In this document: positions 46,026-56,716 of the stretch, one piece after another
How positions within the stretch are numbered: the stretch's first letter is position 1
Layout: the number at the start of each line of letters is the position of its first letter
NCBI GenBank assembly: GCA_965153355.1
Contig: OZ231127.1
Coordinates: forward strand, 10,788,001 to 10,852,000
Direction: 5' to 3'
Origin: Flaccisagitta enflata
Taxonomy: Eukaryota; Chaetognatha; Sagittoidea; Aphragmophora
Length of the DNA stretch: 64,000 nt
Program-made: the position numbers and the translations under genes
The notes under the pieces: model-generated
The model's input: only the letters and a program-made list of their open reading frames with translations
Database searches by the model: none
What the model was told of the DNA's origin: nothing

Positions 46026-48250
46026 TTACTGAAGATTGAGTTGATTGTTAAAAGCATGGGTTTTGAAAAATTGATAAAATTGGAAAAGCATCGTGAGAAG
46101 GATGGAGCCCAGAGCTCCGAGCATCATCATAATCACCACCATCAAAATCACCGCCGGATAGAATTGATCGAAGGTGATTGACCTGGCTTGCTTCGAATCA
46201 GCCTCTCGCTTTGTATACTTACGACGTAATTCATCGAAATACCCAGATTTCCCAAACTGAAGAAATCGATCCCGCACCTTTCTGGCGTATGGCCACTTTT
46301 TCCTTAGGAGTATTCCGTAAGCGGTGAAACTGAAAAAACCCTCTAGCTCATACAGATTTGGAATTTTCTTACTCGCGATCACTATCTCGTCTTGATAACT
46401 GATCCAAATTACCCCCGATTCCAGTTTTTCCCGCAAACTCTCGATGGAATTATTTTTCGTCTTTAGTCGCTCAGAATCGATGGAAAAGTGCATTCTTTTC
46501 CGCGCTATCATAGCGCCGATGATGCCATTCCGCGAGCTTGTCAAAACAGCTTGGTTCTGACGGTAGGCGATCAAATCCCGACCGGAATCGACGATCTCAT
46601 CGATGGATTTGAGAGGTTTAAAGCCTTCCTTTTTTCCGAGAAATTCCACGAGGTTGGCGGTATAGGCTGCCGTGAAAATGATAAAGAATACGCACCAACA
46701 CATCTGCAAGATTTTGCCACCCACTGACTTGGGTATTTTGACGACACCATACTGCATTCCCACTAAGGAGAAACACCAAAAAGCTTCGCAAAAAGAAAAA
46801 TCTTCTTCGACCTGTATCGCAGACGAGCGTGGAAGTGACTTTCGTGTACACCTCTTGCCTATGGTAGACATTGAGTAGAGCGCGAAACCATACATCAACC
46901 ATAAGAATAAAAACGCGACCCAAACTTGCCAACTGAAGGGTTTTAGAAGAGTGGTAAAATCGATTCGGTCGACCGACAGCATGGCAGCTTTGATTCCTCC
47001 CATCGTAAAGGCCGGCGTCAGAACGTATCTGTAAGGTGATAGAATGAATACATTGAATGAATCAATTATAGATTCCTATAAAAGGGTCGATTGGATGTTT
47101 ACAAACAAAATAACAGGCGACGGAGCCTAGAATGGTCTAGAATACTGACGGGTTTCAACATTGGAATACTTACCGTGAGACATTCATTACTTTTAACATA
47201 TTTTCTTCGATTCTCTCCAAAAGAATATCAGCCTCGCCATTCCTAAATGCCGTAAGCATATGGTACCAAGAGTCGGAGATGTCCAGATTGTAAGAAATGT
47301 TGAGATCTTTCGCTGTTTTCCGCCACAAATCGATACAAATACCTTGAAACGTTGTCCCATCTGTTGGTTCAAGGAACCAAAGCAAAAAATAAAAAATAAA
47401 AATAAAAATTACGAGGTGAAGGAAATAGAAGGGTTTGACTAAATATGAAATGTAAAAAAAGTTTACAATTGCACTTTTACACGACTGGATAGTTTCGGGA
47501 CACACACAAAATTTTCACTTCTTAAGAGTAGATACACAAAACTTTCACTTCTTAGGAGTAGATACAAAATATTGGAGGTATGAGATGGGCGAAAACCGAC
47601 GTGTGGATCGTCGAACGAATGCGTTACCGACAGACAGACAGACCAACCAACCAACCAACGGACACAGCCAGTTATAGAGGTGCTTTGTCGCACCTAATAA
47701 GTCTCTTTTATGAGAGATTTCCGCTAAAATAAACAATATTAATAAGATGGGATTAATGATGATAAAATGATAAGTGGTAATCAAAGTAAATTATAAGAGA
47801 AAGTGACTAATCTTTTAAACCTAATCACTTCCCAATTATTAGAATTATGAAAAAAAATGTTTTAATTCAGATTTTCGAACTGATTTTGGAATGTGGTTTC
47901 GCAAGGTAAAATGAGCAGAATAAAACCAACGGGCAGGAATAATGAATTAAGAAAAAAAGAGAGAAAAGAAACAGCTAAGTGTTGTGCTTAACATGCCAAA
48001 AAATTATATCTACAACCCTGCGTTTTGCCTAGACTCGTAGATCTTTAAAAACTCTCTCGAACCGTCGGTTGTTTGAAATTTTATATTGTGAAGCTGCAAC
48101 TTACATAAACACCCAAGGGCCATCCACATAAAAAGAAAGAAGTTAAAAAGCTACTGTTATCATACCCCAATTAACGAAGCTGTCGTTAGAAACTACTGTT
48201 AAAACATGGGCTGGAATCATCGCGTTCGTGACAGTAGAATTTATCGCCAT
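46026..48250 (-). CDS. Ionotropic receptor (IR-type glutamate receptor)
   Basis: Three exons with matching phases: 48166-48250, 47174-47360, 46026-47028 (1275 nt, 424 aa), all GT-AG. Residues about 15-100 are ligand-binding lobe S1 (HVLTVVSNDSFVNW, then DGTTFQGICIDLWRKTAKDL, ending SRYVLTPAFT). TM1 is near 123-143 and the pore loop near 170-182 (AFWCFSLVGMQYGVV). M3 is near 196-217 with AAYTANL, the variant of the SYTANL gate shared by ionotropic glutamate receptors. Then come lobe S2 and a last membrane segment near 385-412 (FYPAVILMVVIMMMLGALGS). It lacks the amino-terminal domain, as most protostome chemosensory IRs do, and probably acts as a ligand-gated cation channel subunit in sensory-cell membrane. 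The 28-residue first exon gives no convincing signal peptide, so an additional upstream exon is possible. A K element lies in intron 1. Confidence 0.85.
47565..47697 (-). mobile_element. K element, AGGTGCGAC subfamily, in IR intron 1
   Basis: CCGACGTGTGGATCGTCGAA, CGAATGCGTTACC, (CCAA) core, ACACAGCCAGTTATAG and hairpin AGGTGCTTTGTCGCACCT plus AATAA. The far end is decayed; compare the complete copy at 51742-51867. Confidence 0.7.
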
Positions 48251-48339
48251 GTTTGATTTTTTTCTCGCGAAATGGTGAGCTAGAAACCTCAACGCCAGCC
48301 ACCAAGATATATATATACATGCTCTCTATAACCGGTTGT
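48251..48339. other. IR gene upstream flank
   Basis: Short 5' flank of the receptor gene containing a (TA) run. No distinct promoter element was identified. Confidence 0.3.
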
Positions 48340-48959
48340 CCAAGGGCAATAGGTGGTCAGCGATACCCATTACCCCACTCAGCATTTTTATGATTGTAAG
48401 AGGAAGCAGGGTTGGGCAGTCACTCCTAAGGGATGAAGTCTTTCTGAACCTCCTTAATTCTAAAGTGACAGTTTCTAAGCCAGAGACATGGTTCAATGTC
48501 TAACAAGCCTGCTTGAGGTCCCAGAAAACTGATTTCAGACCAGCAAAGCTGATTTGAGGGCTAACAGGGTAGATGATTAGGCTTAGAGGGCATTGAGGTC
48601 TCCTTCTAAAGACTGATGTGACACCTCTGAGAGGCCATATTTGAGTTGGAAGAGCCCATCTTAGATGCTTCCTCGCATCTCTATAAGAGGGCGTGTCCCT
48701 TGGTTGGTAGGTAGGTAGGAATCTTGGTAACATTGAAATTTCTAAATTTCTAAACACGATTTTTTGAATTTCTCTTGTGTCTTTTATGTTTCATATGTCT
48801 CTTAAGTTTCTTATGTCTCTTATGTCTCTAATGTCTCTTATGTTTCTTATATCTCTTATGTCTCTTCATGTCTCTTCATGTCTCCTCATGTTTCTCATGT
48901 CTCCTCTTGTTTCCTCATGTCTCTTCATGTTTCTTCATATCTCTCCATGTCTCTTTGTG

Positions 48960-49215
48960 AGGATGAGGCGTGGAGGGGTGGGGAGGTGGGGGGAGGCGTA
49001 GGCGGGTTGAGAGGTGTGGGGGTGGGGAGGTGTGGCGGGGTGGGGAGGCGTGGGGGCAGGAGGCGTGGGGGGAGGGGGGGAGGTGTTGGCGGGTTGGGTG
49101 GTGTGGGGGTGGGAAGGTGTGGGGTGGGGAGGTGTGGGGGGAGGAGGCATGGGGGGTGGCGTGGGGAGGGGGAGGTAGGGTTAGGAGGTGGGGGGATGAG
49201 TAAGGAGGGGGGGTG
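48960..49215 (+). repeat. G-rich minisatellite (GGGGAGGTGTGG)n
   Basis: About 20 imperfect 10-13 bp units, over 70% G on plus; potential G-quadruplex former. Confidence 0.9.
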
Positions 49216-49270
49216 AGGAAGGAATCAGTTTATATTTTTCTCTTTATCTCAATATCTTTATATCTTCATA

Positions 49271-50021
49271 CGGTATGATTTTTCTCGTTTGTAATATTCT
49301 ATGACGACGTAACTCAAAAAGTAGTAAAGATAATGGAGTTCTGAAAAAAGTTTTTGAAAGCTTAAGAAAGTGCATTTTATGGTGTGTTACTTTTAGAATT
49401 GTTTTCTATAATCTAATCCATTGAACACATGCGGATCTAGAAGTCATCATATCTAAATCATTTCTTTACAAAAAGATGACAATTTGAATGTTTCTCTTTG
49501 AATTGCTCTCATTTCTAAATGGTTTGAGCTACTGACCCCAGATTGGTCTCAAATGAAAGGTATTTTGAAGCAGTTTTTGGAACTACTTGGGTTGAAATGC
49601 TCATTTGATATCTTAAACTGTTTGGTGAACCATGAACCAACACTTGATCAAAATTTTAATCAAGAGACTATGTCCCTTTGTGCCTGGTATGATGTACCAT
49701 TGAAAAAAAGTTTCCTTTTTTGTATTTCTAGAAACTGCTGCAAAATAGCTTTAATTTGAGACCAATCTGGTATCTGCAGCTCATCTCCTTTAAAGATGAG
49801 AGTGATTTAAAGAAAACTGTTCAGCAAAAAACCTTAAATAACCTTGATCAACACTTCTTCATATGTCAAAGAGATGAAATTCTTGTAAAAAAACTCTGGG
49901 AATTACACACCATAAAATGCATTTCCATTATCTTTCAGAAATTTTTTTCAGAATTCAATTATCTCAACTATGCTTTGAGTTACATCGTCATAGAATATTA
50001 CAAACGTAAAAAATCATACTG
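49271..50021. mobile_element. Mariner-like palindromic MITE
   Basis: 751 bp with inverted ends CRGTATGATTTTT plus CGTTTGTAATATTCTATGAC, flanked by TA. Inner arms (CAGATTGGTCTCAAAT / ATTTGAGACCAATCTG) show that it is nearly one full palindrome. The CAGT-type terminus resembles the MITE at 14167-15532. Confidence 0.85.
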
Positions 50022-50360
50022 TATCATTATATGTTGACATCTTTATATCTTGATAATTTATATCTTAACATCTTACATCTTACATCTAAAGAGGATGCAT
50101 CCATTGGACATCTCTTGGCCTTGTTTAAAAAAAGTCCTACACACAGAGTTTTGAGGCTTGAAAGGATTGATTTGAAGGCAAAGGGGGTGGATTGGAGGTC
50201 TTAGATAGATAATTGGCCACTTGGTTGAGATGGATTTCAGGTCTGAGATAGCTGATTTAGGGTATGTGATGGAGGGAGAAACAAATTAATGAATGATCAA
50301 ACAAATGAATGAAAGTCCTCCTGTGTTCTACAGGACTTTGTTCACTTTGGGGCCGCTGCC

Positions 50361-50365
<5 letters not shown>

Positions 50366-50418
<53 letters not shown>
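50366..50418 (+). repeat. (GA)n microsatellite
   Basis: GA run joined directly to the FB right end. Confidence 0.95.
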
Positions 50419-50421
<3 letters not shown>

Positions 50422-50444
50422 ACAGAGACAGACAGACATAGATG

Positions 50445-50680
50445 AACAAGGCCGGCTACCCGGCTACCCCGGGCGCGTGCGGGTGGGCAGAGACCATATT
50501 TGAAGTCACTTGATCATTTGTGCAGGAGCCGTGAGGCCAAAGACCGAAAAAAAAAAAAAAAAAGTGTGAGACTGACCGACCAATTGATGGACGCACCAAC
50601 GGATGGATGGACGGACGGACCAATGGATGGATGGATGGACCAACAAAGCGGGGTGTTGAGTCGGGTAGCACGCGACTAAA
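50445..50680 (-). mobile_element. K element, AGTCGCG subfamily
   Basis: AACAAGGCCGGCTACCCGG, GGGCGCGTGCGGGTGGGC, AGGAGCCGTGAGGC, (GGAC)/(GGAT) core, GCGGGGTGTTGAGTCGGG and ACGCGACTAAAAA. Confidence 0.8.
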
Positions 50681-50789
50681 AACTAAAGAGGTCTAAAAAT
50701 CACTTTGTTTTGTTTGTGTTTGCACAACCGGAGAGACGCTTGGGTTCATGTTCCACGGACATGACACCATTCACCACTTAAAAGTTTTT

Positions 50790-51075
50790 AGATGCATCCT
50801 CGCATCTCTATAATAGGCTGTGTCCGTTGGTCGGTCGGTTGGTTGGTCGGGTTAATTTGGTTAAATTGAATTTAGGTTCGGTTGGTAGCATTCTTGTTAA
50901 AAGCGCATCAAAATCATGCATTTTTCAACAGAAAAAGTGGACACCCAGTTAAAGAAGCATACATCAAATAATTCATTCATTCAACCATTCATTCATTCTC
51001 AAATGACATTCATTCATAAAAAAAAAACATTCATTCATAAAAAACGTCATTCAAAGAGGACATTGTTGGCCTACT
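50790..51075 (+). mobile_element. K element with (ATTC)n core
   Basis: Hairpin AGATGCATCCTCGCATCT, CTATAATAGGCTGTGTCCG, GTTGGTCGG core and ATTCATTCA runs. The far end is decayed (AAGAGGACATTGTTGGCCTA). Confidence 0.65.
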
Positions 51076-51167
51076 TATTATTCAATGAAACTTCTTTAAA
51101 AAGGTTGGGGGGGGCACAAAGAGGCATTGATGGATTTTTTCTACATTGGATATAGATATAGAGCGCA

Positions 51168-51680
51168 TGGGTGCTTCACATAGCAAAAGTTGGGAGTGTC
51201 CTTACTTTCTACTTAGGCAATGTGAAGAAGCAAAAATCATAAAGATGACCATTTCCTTTTTTTTAAAATTCCGTCATCTTCCGTTTTTGTTTTGGCCGTA
51301 AAGTTTCCACAGATTTCCCTGAATTCAGCAAAATCCTGTGTAGTTTTGTTACAAAAAGGACAATTATTTGTTTTAGAAAATCCTGATATTTGTAAAAATA
51401 AACTAAGATATAAAAATTTAAGTTATGAAAGAGCTCATGAAAAGGCAGATTAACAATTCTATGAAGAGTAAAAATTTGTAAAAGTTAATTCAAAGAATGT
51501 CAGCATATTGTTTTATCCCACTGCATTATACAAATTAGGTCCTCAAAAACAATTTTCTAAAAAACGGAAGATAAACGATTTTTGACAAAAAAGAAATAGT
51601 AAGTGTCTTAAATTTTGCCACTCCACATTAGGTAAAGAGGGTGAAAAGAAATCACCAACTTTTGCTATGTGAAGCACCCA
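51168..51680. mobile_element. Inverted-repeat element, unclassified
   Basis: 513 bp with 26-bp perfect inverted ends beginning TGGGTGCTTCACATAGCAAA. No clear target duplication. No coding capacity. Confidence 0.75.
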
Positions 51681-51741
51681 AATAGTGCGCGTAGTAACTA
51701 GTCAGTGAGGGCTCACAAGGCCCTTTCTATATTTGAATTTT

Positions 51742-51867
51742 AGGTGCGACAAAGCACCTCTATAACTTCAGCTGTCGGAAATCTGTTGGTTGGTTGGTTG
51801 GTCTGTTGGGTAACGCATTCGTTCGACGATCCACACGTCGCACCTTATTGGCCTACTTGGCCTTGTT
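51742..51867 (+). mobile_element. K element, AGGTGCGAC subfamily, complete
   Basis: Hairpin AGGTGCGACAAAGCACCT, CTATAACTTCAGC, (GGTT) core, AACGCATTCGTTCGACGATC, then CACACGTCGCACCTTATT and GGCCTACTTGGCCTTGTT. The far end carries the reverse complement of AGGTGCGACG and its own GGCC hairpin. Confidence 0.85.
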
Positions 51868-52205
51868 AGTTTGGGTATAGTGAGGGATATTGTTACACTA
51901 TTCATAACTGACAAGGTGTCGTGCATTCTTTAATGCTAACATTGGGGATAAAGCACGTGCAAAAATCATTTGTCAGTCGAATGATAGTTAAAGTAACAAT
52001 GAAATTAATAAAAGAAAGGAGGAAACAAAAAGATTGCACATACACATCCGAGTCCAGGTAAAATGAAATAGGCGCACAGTCGAGTCGAGAGATTTTAAAA
52101 GCTTGGAAACAAAAAACCGAGTAGGGTTTATATTTCAGCGTTAAATGCATTCTTTTTCCACCTATCTTTTGTTTGCTCGAGTGCCCCCATGTGTCTCAAG
52201 TTTTT

Positions 52206-52409
52206 AGTTGCGGACACGCAACTCTAAAAGAGGCTTGGTCCGTCCGTCCGTCACGCTCAAGTTGAAAATGCAAGAAACGCGCATTTACAATGCTGCAGTT
52301 GTCATTGAATGTGTGTGGGTGTTTGATAGTGTGTAGGAAGGGGGTTGGGGTGAGGCCCAGGGCAGCACTGCCCCACCCGTCCTGGCAGTATTGTGACCCC
52401 ATAGCCACT
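52206..52409 (+). mobile_element. K element, AGTTGCG subfamily
   Basis: Hairpin AGTTGCGGACACGCAACT, CTAAAAGAGGCTTGGTCCG, short core, CCCCACCCGTCCTGGCAGTA and TTGTGACCCCATAG. The far key is decayed. Confidence 0.75.
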
Positions 52410-52489
52410 TATTGTCTATGTTCTCTATCACCCATCAGTTTTATCTTTATATGTCCTCTCTGTACATTCTTTCTGCCTATCTATAATTT

Positions 52490-52589
<100 letters not shown>

Positions 52590-52950
52590 GTTGAGCCAAG
52601 TCCTGAGCCATAGTGAGCATCTTCACAGCAAATTTCCTCGCGGGTTATCAATATGCCAATGGTTCCTAACCATCACCACGGCTATTACTGGAATCACGGT
52701 AAGATGCATGATGATGGAGTTGATCGGGATATGATGATCATGATAATGATGACAGACGTGTTTGTAAAGTTGAGCATTCCCCTCCCCGGTGGGGGGAGAA
52801 TAAAATCAAAGGGTTTGGAGATGTGGAAAAGGAGAAGAAACAACATTTAAGAAGATTTTACACTTTTTACAGTTCCAAAAAATAGTACATGAATCCTACA
52901 TCACTATCTTACACTATTCTGACAATATTTATACTATATTTAGTTAAAAT

Positions 52951-54770
52951 TCGTTATAAGGGCTTGTGTGGGGTAGCGAGGGGTAGCGACGGGTGGGCAA
53001 AATCCGACGGGTGGAAGGAATCATGTAGGGGTAGCGACGGGTGGGAATTTAACCGAGGGGTAGGTCGAGGGGTGGGAAATAAAATTGACAGGTGGGAAGT
53101 GGATTGAGAGGTTGGTAGGGGCGGGTCGAGGGGTAGGGGTGGTTCGAGGGGTAGGGGTAGGTCAAGGGGTAAGGGTGGGTCAATGGGTGGGTGGATGGAA
53201 GGCATTGTTGATTTTGTATAACCCCTACCTAACCTAAGCCCCAACACTACAACCCTAACCCTAAACCCAACACTACCCTAACCCTAAACCCCACACTACC
53301 CCTAACCCTCAGCACTAGCCTAACCTAAACTAGCACTACCCCCTAACCTATTTAACACTACCCTAACCTAGCCAACACTGCCCCTAACAAACCCACAGCA
53401 CCCTAACTTGAAACCCCAGCACTGCTAACCTAAGCCCAACACTGCCCTAACCCTAAACCCCAGCACCCTAACCTAAACCCCAGCACTACCCCTAACCCTA
53501 AACCCCAACACTAACCCTAACCCTAAACCCCAACTTTACCCCTAACCCTAAACCCCCACACTACCCCTAACCCGAAACCCCTACACTACCCCTAACCCGA
53601 AACCCCTTTGAACTTAAAGGTAATGAGACTGCAATATGTAAATGAGATTTTTATGCCAGTAGGGGTGGATCGAGGGGTAGGAGTGGATTGTAGGGTAGGG
53701 GTGGATAGAGGGGTAGACCTAGGGAGTAGACCTGGAAGTAGTATTGTGTTTAGGGTTAAAGGCTAGTGTGGGATTTAAAGGTGAAGCTAGTGTTGGGATT
53801 TAAGGCAGGGCTAGACACAGAGAGGTAGTGTTGCGTTGGGGTTAGGGAGGTAATGGCTGCCTGGAGGTTAGAGGCGTAGTATTGGGATTTAGGAGACAAA
53901 GGTAGACACAAAGAAATGAACCTAGACAAAGTACAGGTCAATTTTTGAACCACCACCTCCCCACCACCACCCTTTTGGGTTTTTGAACTAAATCCCTTGA
54001 ACTTAAGAGTATTGAGACTGCAATATGTAAATGAGATTTTTATCGAGAAGTAGGGGTGGGTCGAGGGGTAGGGGTGGATCGAGGGTAGGGGTGGATTGAG
54101 GGGTAGGGGGTGGATCGAGGGTAGGGGGTGGATTGAAGGGTAGACCTAGGGAGTAGAACTAGGGTAGTGTGCATTTAGGGGTTAGGGTAGTGTTGGAGAT
54201 TTAGGAAGTTGAGTGAACCACAAGTGAACCACAGGGTAGTGTTGCGTTTAGGGTTAGGGGTAGTGTTGGGGGTTTAGGGTTAGGGGTAGTGTTGGGTTTG
54301 GGTTAAGGGTGCTTAGACCTGGGGTGAGCCGAAGAGAGGGTAGACCGAGGGGTAGACCGAAGGTGGGCTCGAGGTGGGTCAATTTTGAACCGCCACCTCC
54401 CCACCACCACCCTTTTTGGTTTTTTTGAACTATGAAATCCCTTGAACTTAAAGGTAGTGAGACTGCAATATGTAAATGAGATTTTTGTACAAGTAGGGGT
54501 GGATCAAGGGGTAGAGGTGGATTGAGATGGAGTGGATTGAGGGGTAGGGGTGGATTGAGGGGTAGGGGTGGATCGAGGGGTAATAGTGATTTACTGAGAT
54601 TTCCAGCGTGGTGGGAAAACTGAAGGTAGGGGGTAGACTGATGATGTGAGGTGAGTAGGTCAACCTAGGGGTGGGGGGTGGGGCGACGAGTGGATTTCCA
54701 CCCGTCATACCCTCCACCCTTTGCTACCCCACAAGCCCTTATAATTCCGATCCCTATTTAAACTCTAAGG
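52951..54770. mobile_element. Foldback with telomere-like interior
   Basis: Ends are inverted TTATAAGGGCTTGTGTGGGG plus GTAGCGAGGGG / TTATAAGGGCTTGTGGGGTA plus GCAAAGGGTGG. The interior starts G-rich (GACGGGTGGG). It turns C-rich with CCCTAACCCTAAACCCCAAC units (53220-53615), then becomes G-rich again (GAGGGGTAGGGGTGGATTGA; TTAGGGTAGTGTTG, 53660-54650). A segment TGAACTTAAAGGTAGTGAGA plus CTGCAATATGTAAATGAGAT occurs three times (53609, 53998, 54434). No coding capacity. Confidence 0.75.
53220..53615. repeat. CCCTAA-rich minisatellite
   Basis: About 14 imperfect units of CCCCTAACCCTAAACCCCAA plus CACTA. Each contains one or two CCCTAA steps, resembling interstitial telomeric sequence but with a longer unit. 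Confidence 0.8.
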
Positions 54771-54894
54771 AAGAAAAATTAGAACAATTTTCAACTGGGC
54801 AGGGGAGAATCAAAGACCAAGGGATGGAGGAAAGGAAATCACAAGCCGCTCAACTGTACACCCCTGATGATGAATACAAATGGTTGCAAAAGTG

Positions 54895-55225
54895 AATGTT
54901 CGCTCACGGCTGGGATATGAGCTTCTAGGCTGGGATTTGAGCTTCCAGGCTGGGATTTGAGCTTCCAGGCTGGGATTTAAGCTTCGAGGTTGGGATTTCA
55001 GCCTCGAGGCTGGGATTTGAGCCCCGAGGGCCAAACTTCGGTCTCCGGGCTGGTATTTCAGCCTCGAGACAGAAATTGGAGCCTCAAGGCTGGAGTTTTA
55101 GCCTCAAGGCTGAAATTTGAGCCTCGAGGCTGGGATTTCAGCCAAAAAGACGGGGGGGGGGGGGCAGACAAAGAAGGAAAAGAAAATTCCCCATATGTGA
55201 AAGCTTAGGTCATCTGCCCCGAGGT
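54895..55225. mobile_element. FB foldback, right half
   Basis: About 13 units of GCTGGGATTTGAGCTTCCAG-type, a poly-G block, AAAATTCCCCATATGTGAAA and GCTTAGGTCATCTGCCCC. The left arm is missing. Confidence 0.7.
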
Positions 55226-55279
55226 GAAACAATGTCGATTTTAAATGTTTGAGAACGTTATTTCAAATGGACAATAAAG

Positions 55280-55369
55280 ACTGTGATGATGAATATGATG
55301 ATAATGATCATGATGATGATCATGATGATGATAGTCATTATGTTAGTGATGATGATGATGATGATGATT

Positions 55370-55400
<31 letters not shown>

Positions 55401-55441
55401 TGCTGATGGCAAAGGGGACGATGATGATGATGATGATGAAT

Positions 55442-55501
<60 letters not shown>

Positions 55502-55590
55502 ATAGCGATGATGATGATAGTGATGATGATGATGACAAACATGACCATGATGATGGCAAGGGGGATGATGATGATGATGACGATGATTCG
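55280..55590 (+). repeat. (GAT)n microsatellite
   Basis: About 300 bp of GATGAT with interruptions. Open in several frames, but only as poly-Asp, poly-Met or poly-Ile. Confidence 0.9.
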
Positions 55591-55615
55591 GATTTGGCTC
55601 TCTTCTTATCTTTAG

Positions 55616-55821
55616 GCGCTGATGTCTCCCTCTTCAGTCAATTTCATTGATGGTTCCACGATACCAAATAGTGTCAGTGATCCTGGCGCAACAGCAGGCG
55701 CCACCGATGGAGCGGCAGCCGCAGAGGCAGCGGCGAAAGCAGCAGCATCAATTCAATCCTTGATAATGACGTACTTCAACATGGCCGCTAGAATGATGGG
55801 AGTCTCCCAGCTTTGTAAATT

Positions 55822-55906
<85 letters not shown>

Positions 55907-56071
55907 CAGGCAGACAGACAGACAGAGAGAAGAACAAGCATACAAGCAAACGATCCAACAGTGGACTTAAAGTTGACAAACAACCAGATTTCCAAAAATT
56001 GTTCGCAGTTTGACTGATTGTACCGTTATGTGTATTCTCTCTCTCTTTCTCTTTCTCTCTCTCCTCTCCTC

Positions 56072-56160
<89 letters not shown>

Positions 56161-56716
56161 CTCTCTCTCTTCGCAATAGGTATTGCCGGATTCCACTACT
56201 TGCTACTGGAATCGGTCGATCGGAAATTGATACGGGGCGGTCTCCTCATTTCTATCTTGAACAATGCTTCGATTCTGTTAAGTAAGTGAAATCGTTACGG
56301 ATGGACAGGGCGCTTAATCCTCCACTCCTACCATTCTACTCTCACACGCACACGCACGCAAACACACACACATGCCATTGACGGACCGACCATCTGACCA
56401 ACCGGCCGACCGGACGCGAGTTACGTGACCTTGTGTAGACCTGCTTAGGATCATAGTGATTGACCACTACAGCCCCAGGCCTAAGAATTAAGATATGGTC
56501 GGATGAATCTTGGTTAAATCTTACGTCATTACACTAATCGTTTTTTAAACTATTTGTTCAGTGATCTTTGGATATCGCGTTTATTCTGGCACTCCGTTAA
56601 TTCGCAGCACCACCTTCTGGAAAAATTGTCTTTTGCTAATCCACGTTTGTAAATTGTTCCTTTGTCTTACCTATCATAACCTGTTGCAGTTCCAGAGTTT
56701 TTTCAAGTCGTTCTGA
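55616..56716 (+). CDS. Putative small membrane protein, three exons
   Basis: Exons 55616-55814, 56180-56281 and 56562-56716 have matching phases (1, then 1) and GT-AG boundaries. With ATG 55622 as start the product is 149 aa. The N-terminal third is low-complexity (SVSDPGATAGATDG, AAAAEAAAKAAASIQ). Two hydrophobic stretches follow: SLIMTYFNMAARMMGVSQLC plus IAGFHYLLL, and LIRGGLLISILNNASILLMI. The C terminus comes from the least certain exon. Introns are mostly (GA)n and (CT)n. A 46-bp candidate upstream exon at 52651-52696 (MPMVPNHHHGYYWNH, donor GTAAGA) is out of phase with 55616 and would need an intermediate exon. No family recognised. Confidence 0.45.
55825..55910 (+). repeat. (GA)n microsatellite
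   Basis: GA run starting 10 bp after the 55814 donor. Confidence 0.95.
56035..56170 (+). repeat. (CT)n microsatellite
   Basis: CT run ending about 10 bp before the acceptor at 56178-56179, where it may serve as the polypyrimidine tract. Confidence 0.95.

Larger units (their letters stand above)
48663..50125 (+). mobile_element. 1.46-kb K element, GATGC key
   Basis: Hairpin AGATGCTTCCTCGCATCT, CTATAAGAGGGCG; interior with a TCTCTTATGTT-type minisatellite (48775-48960), a G-rich minisatellite (48960-49215) and a MITE (49271-50021); far end GGATGCATCCATTGGACATC, TCTTGGCCTTGTT. The key GATGCATCC at the far end is close to that of the hairpin. Confidence 0.7.
48340..50362. mobile_element. FB foldback split by a K element
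   Basis: Left half 48340-48662: GGTGGTCAGCGATACCC, GGGTTGGGCAGTCACTCC, GATGAAGTCTTTCTGAACC, then weak GAGGTC units. Right half 50126-50362: GATTTGAAGGC units, AAAGTCCTCCTGTGTTCTAC, AGGACTTTGTTCACTTTGGG, GCCGCTGCC. A complete K element (48663-50125) sits between them. Confidence 0.65.

Noticed and set aside
55249-55650. Asp-rich frame of 133 codons
   Set aside because: Translation of the (GAT)n microsatellite. Equally open as poly-Met and poly-Ile in other frames.
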